Part shown: positions 44,367-53,625 of the stretch, in pieces | How positions within the stretch are numbered: position 1 is the stretch's first letter | Layout: the number at the start of each line of letters is the position of its first letter | Source: JARRNE01 sp963824085 | GTDB lineage: Bacteria; Pseudomonadota; Gammaproteobacteria; Chromatiales; Chromatiaceae | Reading direction: 5' to 3' | DNA length: 64,000 nucleotides | Assembly: GCA_963824085.1 (NCBI GenBank) | Contig: CAWGNT010000013.1 | Coordinates: 124,001 to 188,000, forward strand | Translations under genes and position numbers: made by a program | The notes under the pieces: generated by a model | Database searches by the model: none | Told to the model about the DNA's origin: nothing | The model's input: only the letters and a program-made list of their open reading frames with translations

Positions 44367-44708
44367 ATGAACATCATTGAGCAGCTCGAGAAAGAGCAGA
44401 TGGATCGGGAGGTCCCAGACTTTTCACCCGGTGACACGGTGGTGGTGCAGGTGAAGGTCAAGGAGGGCAACCGTGAGCGTCTGCAGGCTTTCGAGGGTGT
44501 AGTCATCGCGAAGCGCAACCGCGGCCTCAATTCCGCATTTACCGTGCGCAAGGTCTCCCACGGTGAAGGTGTTGAGCGTGTCTTTCAGACCTATAGCCCG
44601 AGCGTCGCCGCCATCCAGGTCAAGCGAAAGGGCGACGTTCGCCGCGCCAAGCTGTACTACTTGCGGGGGCGCACCGGAAAGGCCGCGCGCATCAAAGAGA
44701 AAGTCTGA
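44367..44708 (+). CDS. rplS: Ribosomal protein L19
   Basis: 113 residues with the L19 core GDTVVVQVKVKEGNRERLQA and the end AKLYYLRGRTGKAARIKEK. AGGAG is 11 bases before ATG 44367. It closes the conserved operon. Confidence 0.96.
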   Translation: MNIIEQLEKEQMDREVPDFSPGDTVVVQVKVKEGNRERLQAFEGVVIAKRNRGLNSAFTVRKVSHGEGVERVFQTYSPSVAAIQVKRKGDVRRAKLYYLRGRTGKAARIKEKV

Positions 44709-44837
44709 GCGCGTGAGCTTCCCCGCGTCGTGGTTCTCTCGTCGCAACCTGCCCCGTTGGTCCCGGGACCGTTGTCTGAATAGTGGCCGGGGCCACCGAG
44801 CCCCTCCTAACGAGGAGAGATCTCCCCCGCGTGCATT

Positions 44838-46274
44838 TTGAGTAAGACCTTTTACTGGCACGACTATGAGACGTGGGGCGCGGATCCGCGCAGGGACCGC
44901 GCCGCCCAGTTTGCCGGTCTTCGCACAGACGAGGAACTGAATCCGGTCGGCGATCCGCTCGTCCTCTTCTGTCGGCCTGCCGATGATCTGCTGCCGCAAC
45001 CCGACGCCTGCCTGGTTACCGGGATCACGCCGCAGCTCTCCGAGCGGAATGGGATCGTCGAGGCTGAATTTGCCGCCGCCATCCACCGCGAGCTCGCCGC
45101 TGCCGGGACCTGTGGCGTGGGCTACAACAGCATCCGATTCGACGACGAGGTTACCCGTAACCTCCTGTACCGAAACTTCTACGATCCGTATGGCCGCGAG
45201 TGGAAGGACGGTAACTCCCGTTGGGACCTCATCGACACCATGCGTCTGGCCCACGCACTGCGGCCTGACGGCATCGTCTGGCCAGCGCGCCCAGATGGCT
45301 CCGCATCGTTTCGGCTGGAAGACCTGACCGCCGCTAACGGAATCGAGCACGCTGGCGCACATGACGCGCTGGCTGACGTGCGCGCTACGATCGCGCTGGC
45401 CAGACTGCTGCGTGAGCAGCAACCACGCTTGCTCGACTACGCGCTCACCCTTCGCGACAAGCGCCGGGTCGGGGAGATTTTGGCAAAGGGTGAGCCGCTT
45501 CTGCATGTGTCCGCTCGTTACCCGGCCCAACAGGGTTGCATTGCTCCGGTGATGCCCGTGGCCCGTCATCCGGACAGCGCAAACGGCGTCATCTGCTTCG
45601 ATCTGCGCGAGGACCCGGGCCCTCTCCTCGCGCTGGGCGCCGAGGAGATCCACAAGCGTCTGTTTACCCCGGTCGCCGAGTTGGCCGAAGGAGTGGATCG
45701 CATCCCCCTCAAGACCGTCCACACCAACCGCTGTCCTGTCTTGGCCCCGATGAGTACCCTTACCGCGGACGCCGCCGAGTGCTGGCAGATCGATAGGGGT
45801 AACGTGATGGGGCATGCCGAGCGCCTGAGGGCCTCGTCCGAGCTCGCGCAAAAGGTGCAGCAGGTCCATCGTCTTGCGGTATTCGCGCCGGAGACGGATC
45901 CGGAACTGATGATCTACTCGGGGGGATTCTTCACGGACTCCGACCGTCGGACGATGGATCGGCTCCGGGGGTTGTCGCCACGGGATCTGGCGGGCGGGCA
46001 CTTCGCGTTCAAGGACCCGCGCCTGCCGCAGATGCTCTTGCGCTACCGCGCTCGCAACTGGCCACAAACCCTCAGCGACGAAGAGCGGGAGCAATGGAGT
46101 GCGTACCGTTTTGAGCGGCTTACGGACCCGGATGGCGGCGGCAGCATCACCATCGACGTCTACGAGGGGCGCATCATGAGTCTGCGGGCATCACTCGCCG
46201 ATGACCCGGCGAAGGTGCGCCTCCTCGATGAGCTGGCGGCCTGGGGTGAGCGCGTGATGGACGGCTCCGCCTAG
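44838..46274 (+). CDS. sbcB: Exodeoxyribonuclease I (SbcB)
   Basis: 3'-5' single-strand DNA exonuclease of mismatch and recombination repair. 478 residues, as in ExoI. DnaQ-type DEDD motifs: FYWHDYETWG at the N-terminus, then WDLIDTMRLAH, and AHDALADVRAT. The C-terminal ExoI domain includes LRYRARNWPQTL. The start is TTG 44838 behind GAGGAGAGAT; no ATG is available in frame nearby. It follows the ribosomal operon by 130 bases. Confidence 0.92.
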   Translation: MSKTFYWHDYETWGADPRRDRAAQFAGLRTDEELNPVGDPLVLFCRPADDLLPQPDACLVTGITPQLSERNGIVEAEFAAAIHRELAAAGTCGVGYNSIRFDDEVTRNLLYRNFYDPYGREWKDGNSRWDLIDTMRLAHALRPDGIVWPARPDGSASFRLEDLTAANGIEHAGAHDALADVRATIALARLLREQQPRLLDYALTLRDKRRVGEILAKGEPLLHVSARYPAQQGCIAPVMPVARHPDSANGVICFDLREDPGPLLALGAEEIHKRLFTPVAELAEGVDRIPLKTVHTNRCPVLAPMSTLTADAAECWQIDRGNVMGHAERLRASSELAQKVQQVHRLAVFAPETDPELMIYSGGFFTDSDRRTMDRLRGLSPRDLAGGHFAFKDPRLPQMLLRYRARNWPQTLSDEEREQWSAYRFERLTDPDGGGSITIDVYEGRIMSLRASLADDPAKVRLLDELAAWGERVMDGSA

Positions 46275-46485
46275 CGGCGATGATGCCAACGTTGCCCAGG
46301 TCACCGTAAGTCGCTGAAGCCAGGACCGTCAACCTCATTCCCTTCTCTTAGAGGGCGAGGGAGAAGCGGGGTGCGCTGCCCGCGACCTTTACGGCAATAC
46401 CCCCCGACGCCAGGGACGGAGAGACTCTGCCCGGCCCGAAGGCGCGCTAGGCACTGTGTGGGGCGCTTCGAAGCCTAGATGCCGC

Positions 46486-46920
46486 TCATCGCCTCCGGAC
46501 TTCCGCGCTCACATCCAGGCGGTCTCCGTTGTCCAGCTGCAACACGATGTCGACGGTGTCGCCTGAGTTCAGCTGGCGTTTGGGGTTGACGAGACTGAAA
46601 TGCAGGCCCTTCGACTGCAAGCGAACGTCGAGCCCTGCCGGAATGATCAGCTTGTGGCTGCGCTCGATGCCCAGCACCTGGCTCTTTAGTGCGGCTCGGT
46701 GTAGCTCAACGCGCTCGGCGGCCGGCGTACTTGCTCCAATTACGGCGACGTTCCCGTCCGAGGCATTGTGCAGGGTCATGTATGCATTCAGGGCCTTCGC
46801 GTCGGGCGCGCCCTCTGCCACCCAGGCGTCGCTCACGGAAACGGCATTTCCCGCCGCCAGGGTGAGCGGGCTACAAGCGAGGAGAAGAGCGGCAAGGCTA
46901 AGTGCGAGGGAGGTACGCAT
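46486..46920 (-). CDS. PCu(A)C-family periplasmic protein lacking the copper methionines
   Basis: 144 residues with a signal peptide ending LTLAAG. The cupredoxin-like fold and the order YMTLHN, VELHRA, IIPAGLDVRLQSKGLHFSLV match the periplasmic copper chaperone PCuAC. The canonical metal motif is H-x10-M-x21-H-x-M. Here the spacing is exact but the residues are H74, I85, H107, S109, so both methionines are gone. It may bind another metal, bind copper differently, or have lost metal binding. No SCO or cytochrome oxidase gene is adjacent. Convergent with sbcB. Confidence 0.8.
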   Translation of the reverse strand: MRTSLALSLAALLLACSPLTLAAGNAVSVSDAWVAEGAPDAKALNAYMTLHNASDGNVAVIGASTPAAERVELHRAALKSQVLGIERSHKLIIPAGLDVRLQSKGLHFSLVNPKRQLNSGDTVDIVLQLDNGDRLDVSAEVRRR

Positions 46921-47194
46921 CGTGGGACTCCATGTCTGGGAAGCTCATACAGCGGACGGTGCCGCAAGTAATTCCAGCCTTTGGATGCCGGAACGCAACG
47001 CGACGCTACCACGGCGTCGGAATGCCAACAAGGGAGGGGATCACCGAGAAAGTCACTCCCCGCGCTCTGCCCCCCCGCGCACCGCGAGAGGAAGGGGCGA
47101 ACATAAGCGCAAGGCTCCATCGCGCGACGTCCAGGTGCCAAGGAAACAGGTTCCAAGCGTTTCGGTACAGGCTGCCAGAGCACCAGGAGGTCGG

Positions 47195-47485
47195 TCAGTC
47201 GCCCTCGTCCAGCCACTTCTGGAGGGCGCTGATCAGCGCCTCCGCCTGGGCGCGGCTCGAGATGTTGAATTTGGACTGTTGCTTGAACTCGCCCCCCCGC
47301 TTCTGGTATCGGCGGATGCTGTATTTGTCCGGACCGAATTGCTGCTTGCCGTTGTCCCATTCGCGATAGCGAAAGAGCACCGTGGCCCAGCCCCCCTTTG
47401 ACAAGATCGCCTTGTCGAGCTCCTGCACCACTTCAGTGCCGCCCTCGCTGTAGGCGACAGTCAGGTCTTCCACTTTGTCGGCCAT
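47195..47485 (-). CDS. Conserved small basic protein, function unknown
   Basis: 96 residues, highly charged, with aromatic-rich strands (WATVLFRYREWDNGKQQFG, then DKYSIRRYQKR) and a C-terminal helix ending ALQKWLDEGD. The pattern recalls small PC4-like single-strand nucleic-acid-binding proteins, but I am not sure of that. The start ATG 47485 is clear, with GGAGAAT upstream. It is downstream of the ankyrin gene on the same strand, 40 bases apart, so they may share a transcript. Confidence 0.6.
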   Translation of the reverse strand: MADKVEDLTVAYSEGGTEVVQELDKAILSKGGWATVLFRYREWDNGKQQFGPDKYSIRRYQKRGGEFKQQSKFNISSRAQAEALISALQKWLDEGD

Positions 47486-47525
47486 CTATCGATTCTCCGG
47501 TTTCCTGTGTCCTTGTCCCCACCCG

Positions 47526-48215
47526 TCATGGTTCCGTCGACCCCTCGCGGGCGCCGAAGCGTTCGAGTAGGGCGATGATGTCCTGATCGTTTCTCTCAAC
47601 CGCAATGGCGAGCGGCGTGCGTCCGTTCGCGTCGGGGAGGTTCACGTTAGCACCCTGATCGATCAGTCGCTTCACCAGCAGCACCGAGCCGGTTGCGGCG
47701 GCGATGTGCAAGGGTGCCGCTCCCGCGGCGTTGCGCGCGTTGATGTCGGCTCCGCGTCTGACGAGGAGCTCGAGTGAGTCGCGATCAGTTACGTCCGACT
47801 CGACGAGCTCAAATAGGAGCTTCTGCGGGTCGCTACGCGCGCCCTCCTCTATCAGGACCTGAGCCACCTGCGTCTTGCCGTGGGCGAGGGCGACGTACAG
47901 CGGTGTCCGTCCGAGCCGGTTCCCGGCGTTTACCTTAGCGCCGTGCCGCAGCAGCTCCCGGGCGATGACGACACGGCCTCGGCGCGCCGCCACGTGAAGC
48001 GGATAGTCCCCCTGTGGGTCCGGGTGATTGACATCGGTACCCCAGTACAGGTGACGTTTGATCTGATCCAGATCCCCGGCCTGGATGGCACGGTAGAGGT
48101 TGATGGTAGGGTGTGGCCGCTCGCTGCAGGCGATGAGAGACAACAATACCAGGGCCATACCCAGGGCGAGCCGAAGGGGACGCAGGCGAACGACGGATGC
48201 TCGAGACGCACTCAT
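47526..48215 (-). CDS. Ankyrin-repeat lipoprotein
   Basis: 229 residues. A signal segment ends LSLIAC, a good lipobox with C30, so it should be anchored to a membrane in the periplasm. Five or six ankyrin repeats follow, for example GDYPLHVAARRGRVVIARELL, then GAAPLHIAAATGSVLLVKRLI and GRTPLAIAVERNDQDIIAL. Ankyrins mediate protein contacts; the partner is unknown. The start lacks a clear ribosome-binding site. Confidence 0.8.
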   Translation of the reverse strand: MSASRASVVRLRPLRLALGMALVLLSLIACSERPHPTINLYRAIQAGDLDQIKRHLYWGTDVNHPDPQGDYPLHVAARRGRVVIARELLRHGAKVNAGNRLGRTPLYVALAHGKTQVAQVLIEEGARSDPQKLLFELVESDVTDRDSLELLVRRGADINARNAAGAAPLHIAAATGSVLLVKRLIDQGANVNLPDANGRTPLAIAVERNDQDIIALLERFGAREGSTEP

Positions 48216-48402
48216 AGTTGGGGCGCGATCTTACGGCCAGGGCCAAAGCCCCCGCAACCGCGGGCGAAGACCCGGGTCGGGTGGGCGGATCCCGACGGCG
48301 GTCCCTTCACCATTCAATCGCGTACCGAGGAAGGGATATTCGGCCCGTTGATCGGGAGCGCTATGTGTTGCTGGTGGCTGCGGCGTGCTACCGTATGTCC
48401 GT

Positions 48403-48783
48403 ATGTTCGGGAAGGTCCTTGTCACTCTGGTGGTTGTCCTCGCCGCCTACGCCGTCGTCCGCACTCGCATGCGGCCTGGCCCGCGTGCGGCAGACCTGCC
48501 TGTGCCTCCGCGGCAGCCGCTCCTATCGGCCGACGCCTTCCGCGCAATCGCATACGGTCTGGCAACCCTCATGGTGGTTGGCAGTCTCGGTTGGCTGTTT
48601 CTGGACTGGGAAGTTGGGCACCAAGTAGTCACCGTGCGTGTAATCAACAGCAACACCGGTGACAGCACCACCTATCAGGCACGGCGAACGGACGTCAGCG
48701 ATGGTCGCCGCTTCACAACCATCGACGGCCGTCGAGTCGTGCTGGCGGACGTCGAGCGTATGGTCGTGGAAGACGGGCGTTAG
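48403..48783 (+). CDS. Small two-helix membrane protein, function unknown
   Basis: 126 residues. Two hydrophobic helices (about residues 4-20 and 47-68) are separated by a Pro/Arg-rich loop; the C-terminal 55 residues (TVRVINSNTGDSTTYQARR, then RRFTTIDGRRVVLADVERM) form a small soluble domain of beta type. Third-position G/C is high, supporting coding. ATG 48403 precedes the first helix directly. Convergent with the 2OG oxygenase gene. Confidence 0.6.
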   Translation: MFGKVLVTLVVVLAAYAVVRTRMRPGPRAADLPVPPRQPLLSADAFRAIAYGLATLMVVGSLGWLFLDWEVGHQVVTVRVINSNTGDSTTYQARRTDVSDGRRFTTIDGRRVVLADVERMVVEDGR

Positions 48784-48799
48784 CGCTGTCCGATAAGGG

Positions 48800-49420
48800 T
48801 CAGGGCTCCAGCCGTTCGTTATCCGGTCCCTCAGGCCCGAAGTTGAATGCCACGGAGAGACGTGCGTCGGGGCTGCGGTTCCGCTCCACCCGGTGGGGAA
48901 TGTTCGGGGGGAAGAACAGGAACATCCCCGCCGCTGGCGTCACATGGACCCTCATGCATCCGTCCAGCAGGATGAGATCGCCGGAATCGGGCGGAACACT
49001 CACGTAGTAGACCCCGGAGAGGAGCTCGTCGTTCTCGTCGTGGGTGTGCTCCGTGGTCGTCTGACCCGGGCCTTGCGCGTTCAGCCAGAAACCGCTGCGC
49101 AGAGGTGCATCACCGAAGGCCAGGATCTCGCGGGCGCATGCCTCGGCATACGCGAGGAGCTGCATCAGCTCGGGGACGCGGGTCCGCTCCAGGTAGAGGT
49201 TCTCGTAGCGTCCACCAAAGAAGTGGGTACGATGGGTGTAGTCGGTCTCGGTCAGGGCGGCGAACGCCTCCAGAATACGGCGGTTGATCTCGTCCGCTCC
49301 CGGTAGGGTGCTGCCGTGCAAGCGCGCGCTTGACCAGAGCAGGGGTGCAGCGGATGTCGACTGTTCCAAGGGCAGATGTGCTCTCAAGCGATTCGTGTTG
49401 TCCCTGACTGGCCTGATCAC
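48800..49420 (-). CDS. Putative 2-oxoglutarate/Fe(II) oxygenase (TIGR02466-like)
   Basis: 206 residues. The segment EHTHDENDELLSGVYYVS supplies candidate iron ligands and the strand typical of this family, and the far His lies in MFLFFPPNIPHRVERN followed by RLSVAFNFGP, which holds the Arg that would bind 2-oxoglutarate. GTG 49420 overlaps the creA stop by 4 bases, so the two are coupled. Substrate unknown; the family is often adjacent to tRNA- or protein-modification genes elsewhere, but nothing of that kind is here. Confidence 0.78.
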   Translation of the reverse strand: MIRPVRDNTNRLRAHLPLEQSTSAAPLLWSSARLHGSTLPGADEINRRILEAFAALTETDYTHRTHFFGGRYENLYLERTRVPELMQLLAYAEACAREILAFGDAPLRSGFWLNAQGPGQTTTEHTHDENDELLSGVYYVSVPPDSGDLILLDGCMRVHVTPAAGMFLFFPPNIPHRVERNRSPDARLSVAFNFGPEGPDNERLEP

Positions 49421-49908
49421 TTGTCGTCTGCACTGACGGACCCCGGCCAGGGTTGAACCGGGACCACGGAGATGCTGTTTTTCGGCGAGCCCTCGATGAT
49501 CCGGTCGCTGTAGGTCAGGTACACGAGCACGTTGCGCCGGGTGTCGTAGAAGCGCACCACCTGCATGGTCTTGAACATCAGGGAGGTACGCTTCTTGAAC
49601 ACCTCCTCGCCGTCACGTTCGCCGGCTCGAATGTCTTTTGCCAACCGAATGGGGCCGATCTGGCGGCAGGCGATCGAGGCGTCCGAGGTATCCTCCGCGA
49701 GCCCCACGGCCCCGGAGATACCACCCGTCTTGGCCCGGCTTAGGTAGCAGGCGACACCGGGGACATCCTCGTCGTCGAATGCCTCCACAACGATCTTGTC
49801 GTTGGGGCCCAGCCACTTGAACTTCGTGCTGACGGTGCCGACCTCGTCCGCCGCGACAGTCAGAGTGCAGCAAAGAAGGGCGACCACAGCTAGGAGAATT
49901 CTGTACAT
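49417..49908 (-). CDS. creA: CreA family periplasmic protein
   Basis: 163 residues with a signal peptide (residues 1-20). The mature core has KIVVEAFDDEDVPGVACYLSRA, then SIACRQIGPI, and MFKTMQVVRFYD, which are CreA hallmarks. The function of CreA is not known in any organism. Two cysteines (in VACYLS and IACRQ) could form a disulfide. First gene of the pair with the 2OG oxygenase. Confidence 0.9.
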   Translation of the reverse strand: MYRILLAVVALLCCTLTVAADEVGTVSTKFKWLGPNDKIVVEAFDDEDVPGVACYLSRAKTGGISGAVGLAEDTSDASIACRQIGPIRLAKDIRAGERDGEEVFKKRTSLMFKTMQVVRFYDTRRNVLVYLTYSDRIIEGSPKNSISVVPVQPWPGSVSADDK

Positions 49909-49945
49909 CGGAAATGTTCCTCGGAAAGGGGCAGACGCTCGCGCC

Positions 49946-51145
49946 TCAATCCCCGAACAGGCGTTGAAACTCTTGATGGCTGCGCGTCAGGCAGTCCTCG
50001 ATGGAAACCCCCAAGAACCAGTTGCCGGTGAGCGCCAGCCGCTTGCCGGCCAGCGCCGCGTCGATGCGGCGGACGAGATCGTGATGGCCGAGCCGCAGGG
50101 CGGGAAGCCGATTGACCACGTGGCCGTGTGCTGCGACCTGGTCCGGCGTGATTCCGATGGCGTGACACGCGCGCTCGATCTGGGCCTCGGCGGACAGTGC
50201 CTTGCGGCGGAAGTGAAAGGTGAAACCACGAAATTGGCGGTCGGAAAGGTAGTCTCGCGAGACCATCGAGTAGAAGGCGTCGTCCACCGCGATCAGTCCA
50301 GCGAGCGGGGGCAGGTGCTCCAGGTGCTCGCTCGCAACGCACAGGACGAGCGACTCGACCTCCGCCATCCCGATGCGGGACAAAGTCGCGCTCAACTCGG
50401 GGAGGTCGCGCGACAGCAGGCCCGTTGCCGCGTCCGGCGGCACGGCGAGGGAGAGGTATGCCGTCGACAGTTCAACACCGTCTTCCAAGACGACCCGGAA
50501 CCCTTCACCGTCGCGCCATACGGTGCTAATACGCTGCCCAGTGCAGACGTCGATGCCTGTTTGGCCCGTGAGTGCGGCCGGTATGTCCGAGAGTCCCCCG
50601 GGGAAGGTGAAGGTTCGCGCCACCTCCTTGCGCTTTGGCTTGCGGCGGAAGAGCAGGTCGGCGGGAAAATCATCTGCCTCTTGGCAGATGACGGCGCGGA
50701 AAGCGGGGCCCAGCAGGTCGTGGTAGTTTCTGCGGCCCAGGCCGTTTCCGTAATATTCCGCCACGCGCAGCTCGGCTTTGCGAGCGGTGAACAGGTGCGG
50801 CAAGGAGATGGCCATCTCCAAAGGATGGAGCGCGGAAACGACTGATCTGCGCTGACCGCCTCTCCACAAGCGATAGCGCAGGCTCGGCTTGGCCGCGAGC
50901 CGGTGCATCATCTGCAAGTCACCGAGGGTGTCCAGCAGGTGGCCATAGCTATTGAAGCAGGTGTGGCTGCCAGCCTCGGTCCAGAAGTCGCCACAGCTCG
51001 GGAAGGCGTAACTGTAAATGCACCCGCCTACACGATTTGCTCGTTCCAGGACCAGGGTGCGAATGCCCATGCGTGCGGTACGATGGGCCAGCCCGAGACC
51101 GCTGATGCCGGCGCCGATGACGATATGCTGGTAGTCTTCGCTCAC
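49946..51145 (-). CDS. FAD-dependent oxidoreductase, protoporphyrinogen-oxidase-like
   Basis: 399 residues. The N-terminal dinucleotide loop VIGAGISGLGLAHRTA, then ERANRVGGCIYSY, and the C-terminal GKRLALTGNWFLGVSIEDC (FAD-binding end) mark the amine-oxidase/HemY-type superfamily. It is shorter than HemY (about 460). GTG 51145 follows a GGGGGA site. It could be a protoporphyrinogen or carotenoid-type oxidase; no haem genes are adjacent except cysG at a distance. Confidence 0.75.
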   Translation of the reverse strand: MSEDYQHIVIGAGISGLGLAHRTARMGIRTLVLERANRVGGCIYSYAFPSCGDFWTEAGSHTCFNSYGHLLDTLGDLQMMHRLAAKPSLRYRLWRGGQRRSVVSALHPLEMAISLPHLFTARKAELRVAEYYGNGLGRRNYHDLLGPAFRAVICQEADDFPADLLFRRKPKRKEVARTFTFPGGLSDIPAALTGQTGIDVCTGQRISTVWRDGEGFRVVLEDGVELSTAYLSLAVPPDAATGLLSRDLPELSATLSRIGMAEVESLVLCVASEHLEHLPPLAGLIAVDDAFYSMVSRDYLSDRQFRGFTFHFRRKALSAEAQIERACHAIGITPDQVAAHGHVVNRLPALRLGHHDLVRRIDAALAGKRLALTGNWFLGVSIEDCLTRSHQEFQRLFGD

Positions 51146-51195
51146 GTCCCCCGGATCAGACGCCGGTTGATTCTTCGCGTCCCATGCGCACGTGC

Positions 51196-51714
51196 CTAAG
51201 CTTCGACGAGCCTGAGGTGGCTAATGTCCGGAAGTGACAGCGGCGGGGGTGGCTGCTCGCAGTCGGCCAAGGTCCAGTCGCTACCAGGGACCAGGCTCAG
51301 ATAGCTGATATCGACCTGTCGTGGTTTCACCATTTGCGGCGGCTCCAACGGCCGGTCATCGTCCAGAGGGGCGAGCTGCAAGCCGGAGCTTCGAGGCGTT
51401 GTATGGCTGCGTGGTTTGGGCTTGGCGTCCGTCTCTTGTGGTGCTGCCTTCACCGCTGTAGGCAGGAGGTCGCTGGAGGTGGGTACCGGCTCGACGCGGA
51501 TGAATGCCCCGGCTTCCCGAAACGCCTCCCGGTAGCGGGCCACGGCAGCACTGTCCACACCCCGCTTGATGGTCGTGGGACGGTCTCCGAACAGTCGCTG
51601 GGCTGCTTCATCGGAGAGCCTGAAGAGAACCTGGATGCGTCGGCGCGCCTCGGCGGGATTTGTCCCGGGGGCGAGCTCACCCGCAAATACAATGTCGTAT
51701 CTCGATTCCGCCAT
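51196..51714 (-). CDS. Conserved hypothetical protein with Pro-rich tail
   Basis: 172 residues. The N-terminal 75 residues (YDIVFAGELAPGTNPAEARR, then RLSDEAAQRLFGDRPTTIKR and AVARYREAFREAGAFIRVEP) form a compact alpha/beta domain seen in several uncharacterised Gammaproteobacterial proteins; the rest is Pro/Lys-rich and probably disordered. GAAGGA is 2 bases before ATG 51714. Cytosolic. Function unknown. Confidence 0.65.
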   Translation of the reverse strand: MAESRYDIVFAGELAPGTNPAEARRRIQVLFRLSDEAAQRLFGDRPTTIKRGVDSAAVARYREAFREAGAFIRVEPVPTSSDLLPTAVKAAPQETDAKPKPRSHTTPRSSGLQLAPLDDDRPLEPPQMVKPRQVDISYLSLVPGSDWTLADCEQPPPPLSLPDISHLRLVEA

Positions 51715-51730
51715 AGTCCTTCGCCCTTGG

Positions 51731-52096
51731 CTAAGGCTCAGCCGTGACCGTCGGCCTGGGTTGCTGCGCGCCGCAGGGGCCCTGAAAGGGCGAACGTCCC
51801 TCCAATGCCCCCAGCCAATTCCCCCTAGCCCGGTCATTTGGACAGACATTGTCCACCGGCGCGGCTACCTCTGGTGTGACGGCCGTCCCGCGACTAGCAT
51901 AACGTACCTCGTCCTTGGGAACCGCCGTCATCATCTGATAACGCGACGCGCCCTTGTCATCGACAATTTCTGCGCAGGTCATGGATACGCCGGCACCCAG
52001 GTCGGGGGCCGCACCGCCCGCAAGTTGAGAAGAGCTCGACGAGCGAGCTCCTAGCTTCAGAGGTGCACACATTCCAAGTCTACCGGAATCGGCCAT
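51731..52096 (-). CDS. Doubtful hypothetical protein (121 aa)
   Basis: A weakly supported frame that fills the gap between the hypothetical gene and the BASS transporter. It is Ala/Gly/Ser-rich with a more ordered middle (CAEIVDDKGASRYQMMTAVP). GAAGG stands 9 bases before ATG 52096. I recognise no family. It may be an upstream part of the following transcript or simply non-coding; codon use is mixed. Confidence 0.25.
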   Translation of the reverse strand: MADSGRLGMCAPLKLGARSSSSSQLAGGAAPDLGAGVSMTCAEIVDDKGASRYQMMTAVPKDEVRYASRGTAVTPEVAAPVDNVCPNDRARGNWLGALEGRSPFQGPCGAQQPRPTVTAEP

Positions 52097-52136
52097 GGCA
52101 AACGACCTTCTGGTGCCCAATTCGACAGACAACACT

Positions 52137-53267
52137 TTAGCTTTGGGGATCGGACAAATCCGTGGGGCGGCGCCGGCCCGCATTTAGCGCCGCGATCGCG
52201 GCGCCCGCTTGAGCCCGAGGTTTCTGTCGAAACATGGCGAAGTCGACGAAAGATGCCACCAGGTGCTGTACAAGATTGTAGAAGATGATCGGCAGCATGA
52301 CCTGTGGGTGGTTGGCCAGTGCCATCGATGCCAATACCAGCCCGGTACCGTTGTTGTTCATCCCAAGGCCGAACATCAAGGAGACCATCGCATCACGGCT
52401 GACCCGGAAGATATGTCCCAAGAGATAGCCGGCGGCGAACGTGCTGACGCACAGCGCGACCGTGATCACCAGTATCAGCGCCAGGAGATCCGGGTCGGGT
52501 CGGGCCACGGCTTGTGGCAGCGTCAGCGACGCGTTCGAGTAGTTGAGCATCACCAGGACGAAGTAGTTGATCAGCTTGATGTAGGGTTTCGCCGCCGTGA
52601 TGCGCTGGTTACCGGCGAACCAGCGAGTGCCTATGCCCAGCATGGAAGGCAGGATGACCCAGGTCCCGAGAAACATCCCCACGCCGCCGGACGCCAGTCC
52701 GTGCAGGTCCTCCGAGTAGTCGCCTGTGGTCACGAACCCCACGGTGTGGAGCACTAGGGGGGTGAGCAGGGGGCTGAGGACCGTGGTGAGCAGTATCAGG
52801 CCAAGGCTCAGGCTCAGGTTGCCGTTGGCGTTCTGCGCCCAGGCCGTCGACGAGCCAGCAATCGGCATGGATGCGACGATCGCTAGGCCGACCAGAATCT
52901 GCTGCACCTCGTCGGCGTTGTGCCAGGACGCCATCGCAAGGCTGAGCACAAGAATGAAGGTCAGCGGTGTTGCCAAGTTTCCCGCGACCCCACCCAACAG
53001 CACGAGCGGTCTCTGCACGAGATGCCTGAGCTCCTCCGTATTTACGCCGAGTCCGGCATTGAACAGGAGGGTCGCGAGCATCAGGACGGGAAGAGAAAAG
53101 ACCAGTCCGCTCCCCTGGGCCGGTGCTTCGCCAAGGTTCGCGTTGCGTATCCAGATACCCATTCCTGGCAGTGCGGCGGCAACTACGTAAGACGTCAGGA
53201 TTACCCAGATGAAATGGCGATGGATGACCTCGACGATAACCGTGACCTGATTCCTTGGTGACTCCAT
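52137..53267 (-). CDS. Bile acid:sodium symporter (BASS) family transporter
   Basis: 376 residues with about ten membrane helices. The family motifs include LLFNAGLGVNTEELRHLVQ, AIVASMPIAGSSTAWAQNANG and FGLGMNNNGTGLVLASMAL, the last holding Asn/Thr Na+-site residues. Such proteins move organic anions with Na+; the substrate cannot be told. The C-terminal 30 residues are Ala/Arg-rich. Stands alone. Confidence 0.85.
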   Translation of the reverse strand: MESPRNQVTVIVEVIHRHFIWVILTSYVVAAALPGMGIWIRNANLGEAPAQGSGLVFSLPVLMLATLLFNAGLGVNTEELRHLVQRPLVLLGGVAGNLATPLTFILVLSLAMASWHNADEVQQILVGLAIVASMPIAGSSTAWAQNANGNLSLSLGLILLTTVLSPLLTPLVLHTVGFVTTGDYSEDLHGLASGGVGMFLGTWVILPSMLGIGTRWFAGNQRITAAKPYIKLINYFVLVMLNYSNASLTLPQAVARPDPDLLALILVITVALCVSTFAAGYLLGHIFRVSRDAMVSLMFGLGMNNNGTGLVLASMALANHPQVMLPIIFYNLVQHLVASFVDFAMFRQKPRAQAGAAIAALNAGRRRPTDLSDPQS

Positions 53268-53625
53268 AGCTCAGCTTCCATTGAGAGGGATCTAGCCCGC
53301 ATGGCGAAGGCCGTCCCGCCGGGAAGACCCATCAGGGAGGATGCGGTAAAACGGCCGTTACCGCCTATTAGTCCGCGGTGAGGGCGAAACGTGCGAGGGA
53401 TTCTTGGCGGTGACGAGGGACGACGCGGCGGCCCGGTCCTCCGACCCTCGGCCTAGCGTAATAGTGGGGCGGTGCGATGGAGACCTGGCACGGAACGCGC
53501 CATTGCTCGGGGGCCCCGGGCTCGCTTCTGCGGCTCACCCCCGTAGGCTCTGCGGGCGCGCCCGAAAAAAGGTCTTTCCCCCTCCATGAGACGGGTGGAA
53601 GGGGCGGACCCTGAGGTGCGGGGCT
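53268..53625. other. Intergenic stretch without a gene
   Basis: 358 bases upstream of the BASS gene. Short Arg/Gly/Pro-rich frames only. I see no repeat or RNA gene. Confidence 0.5.
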
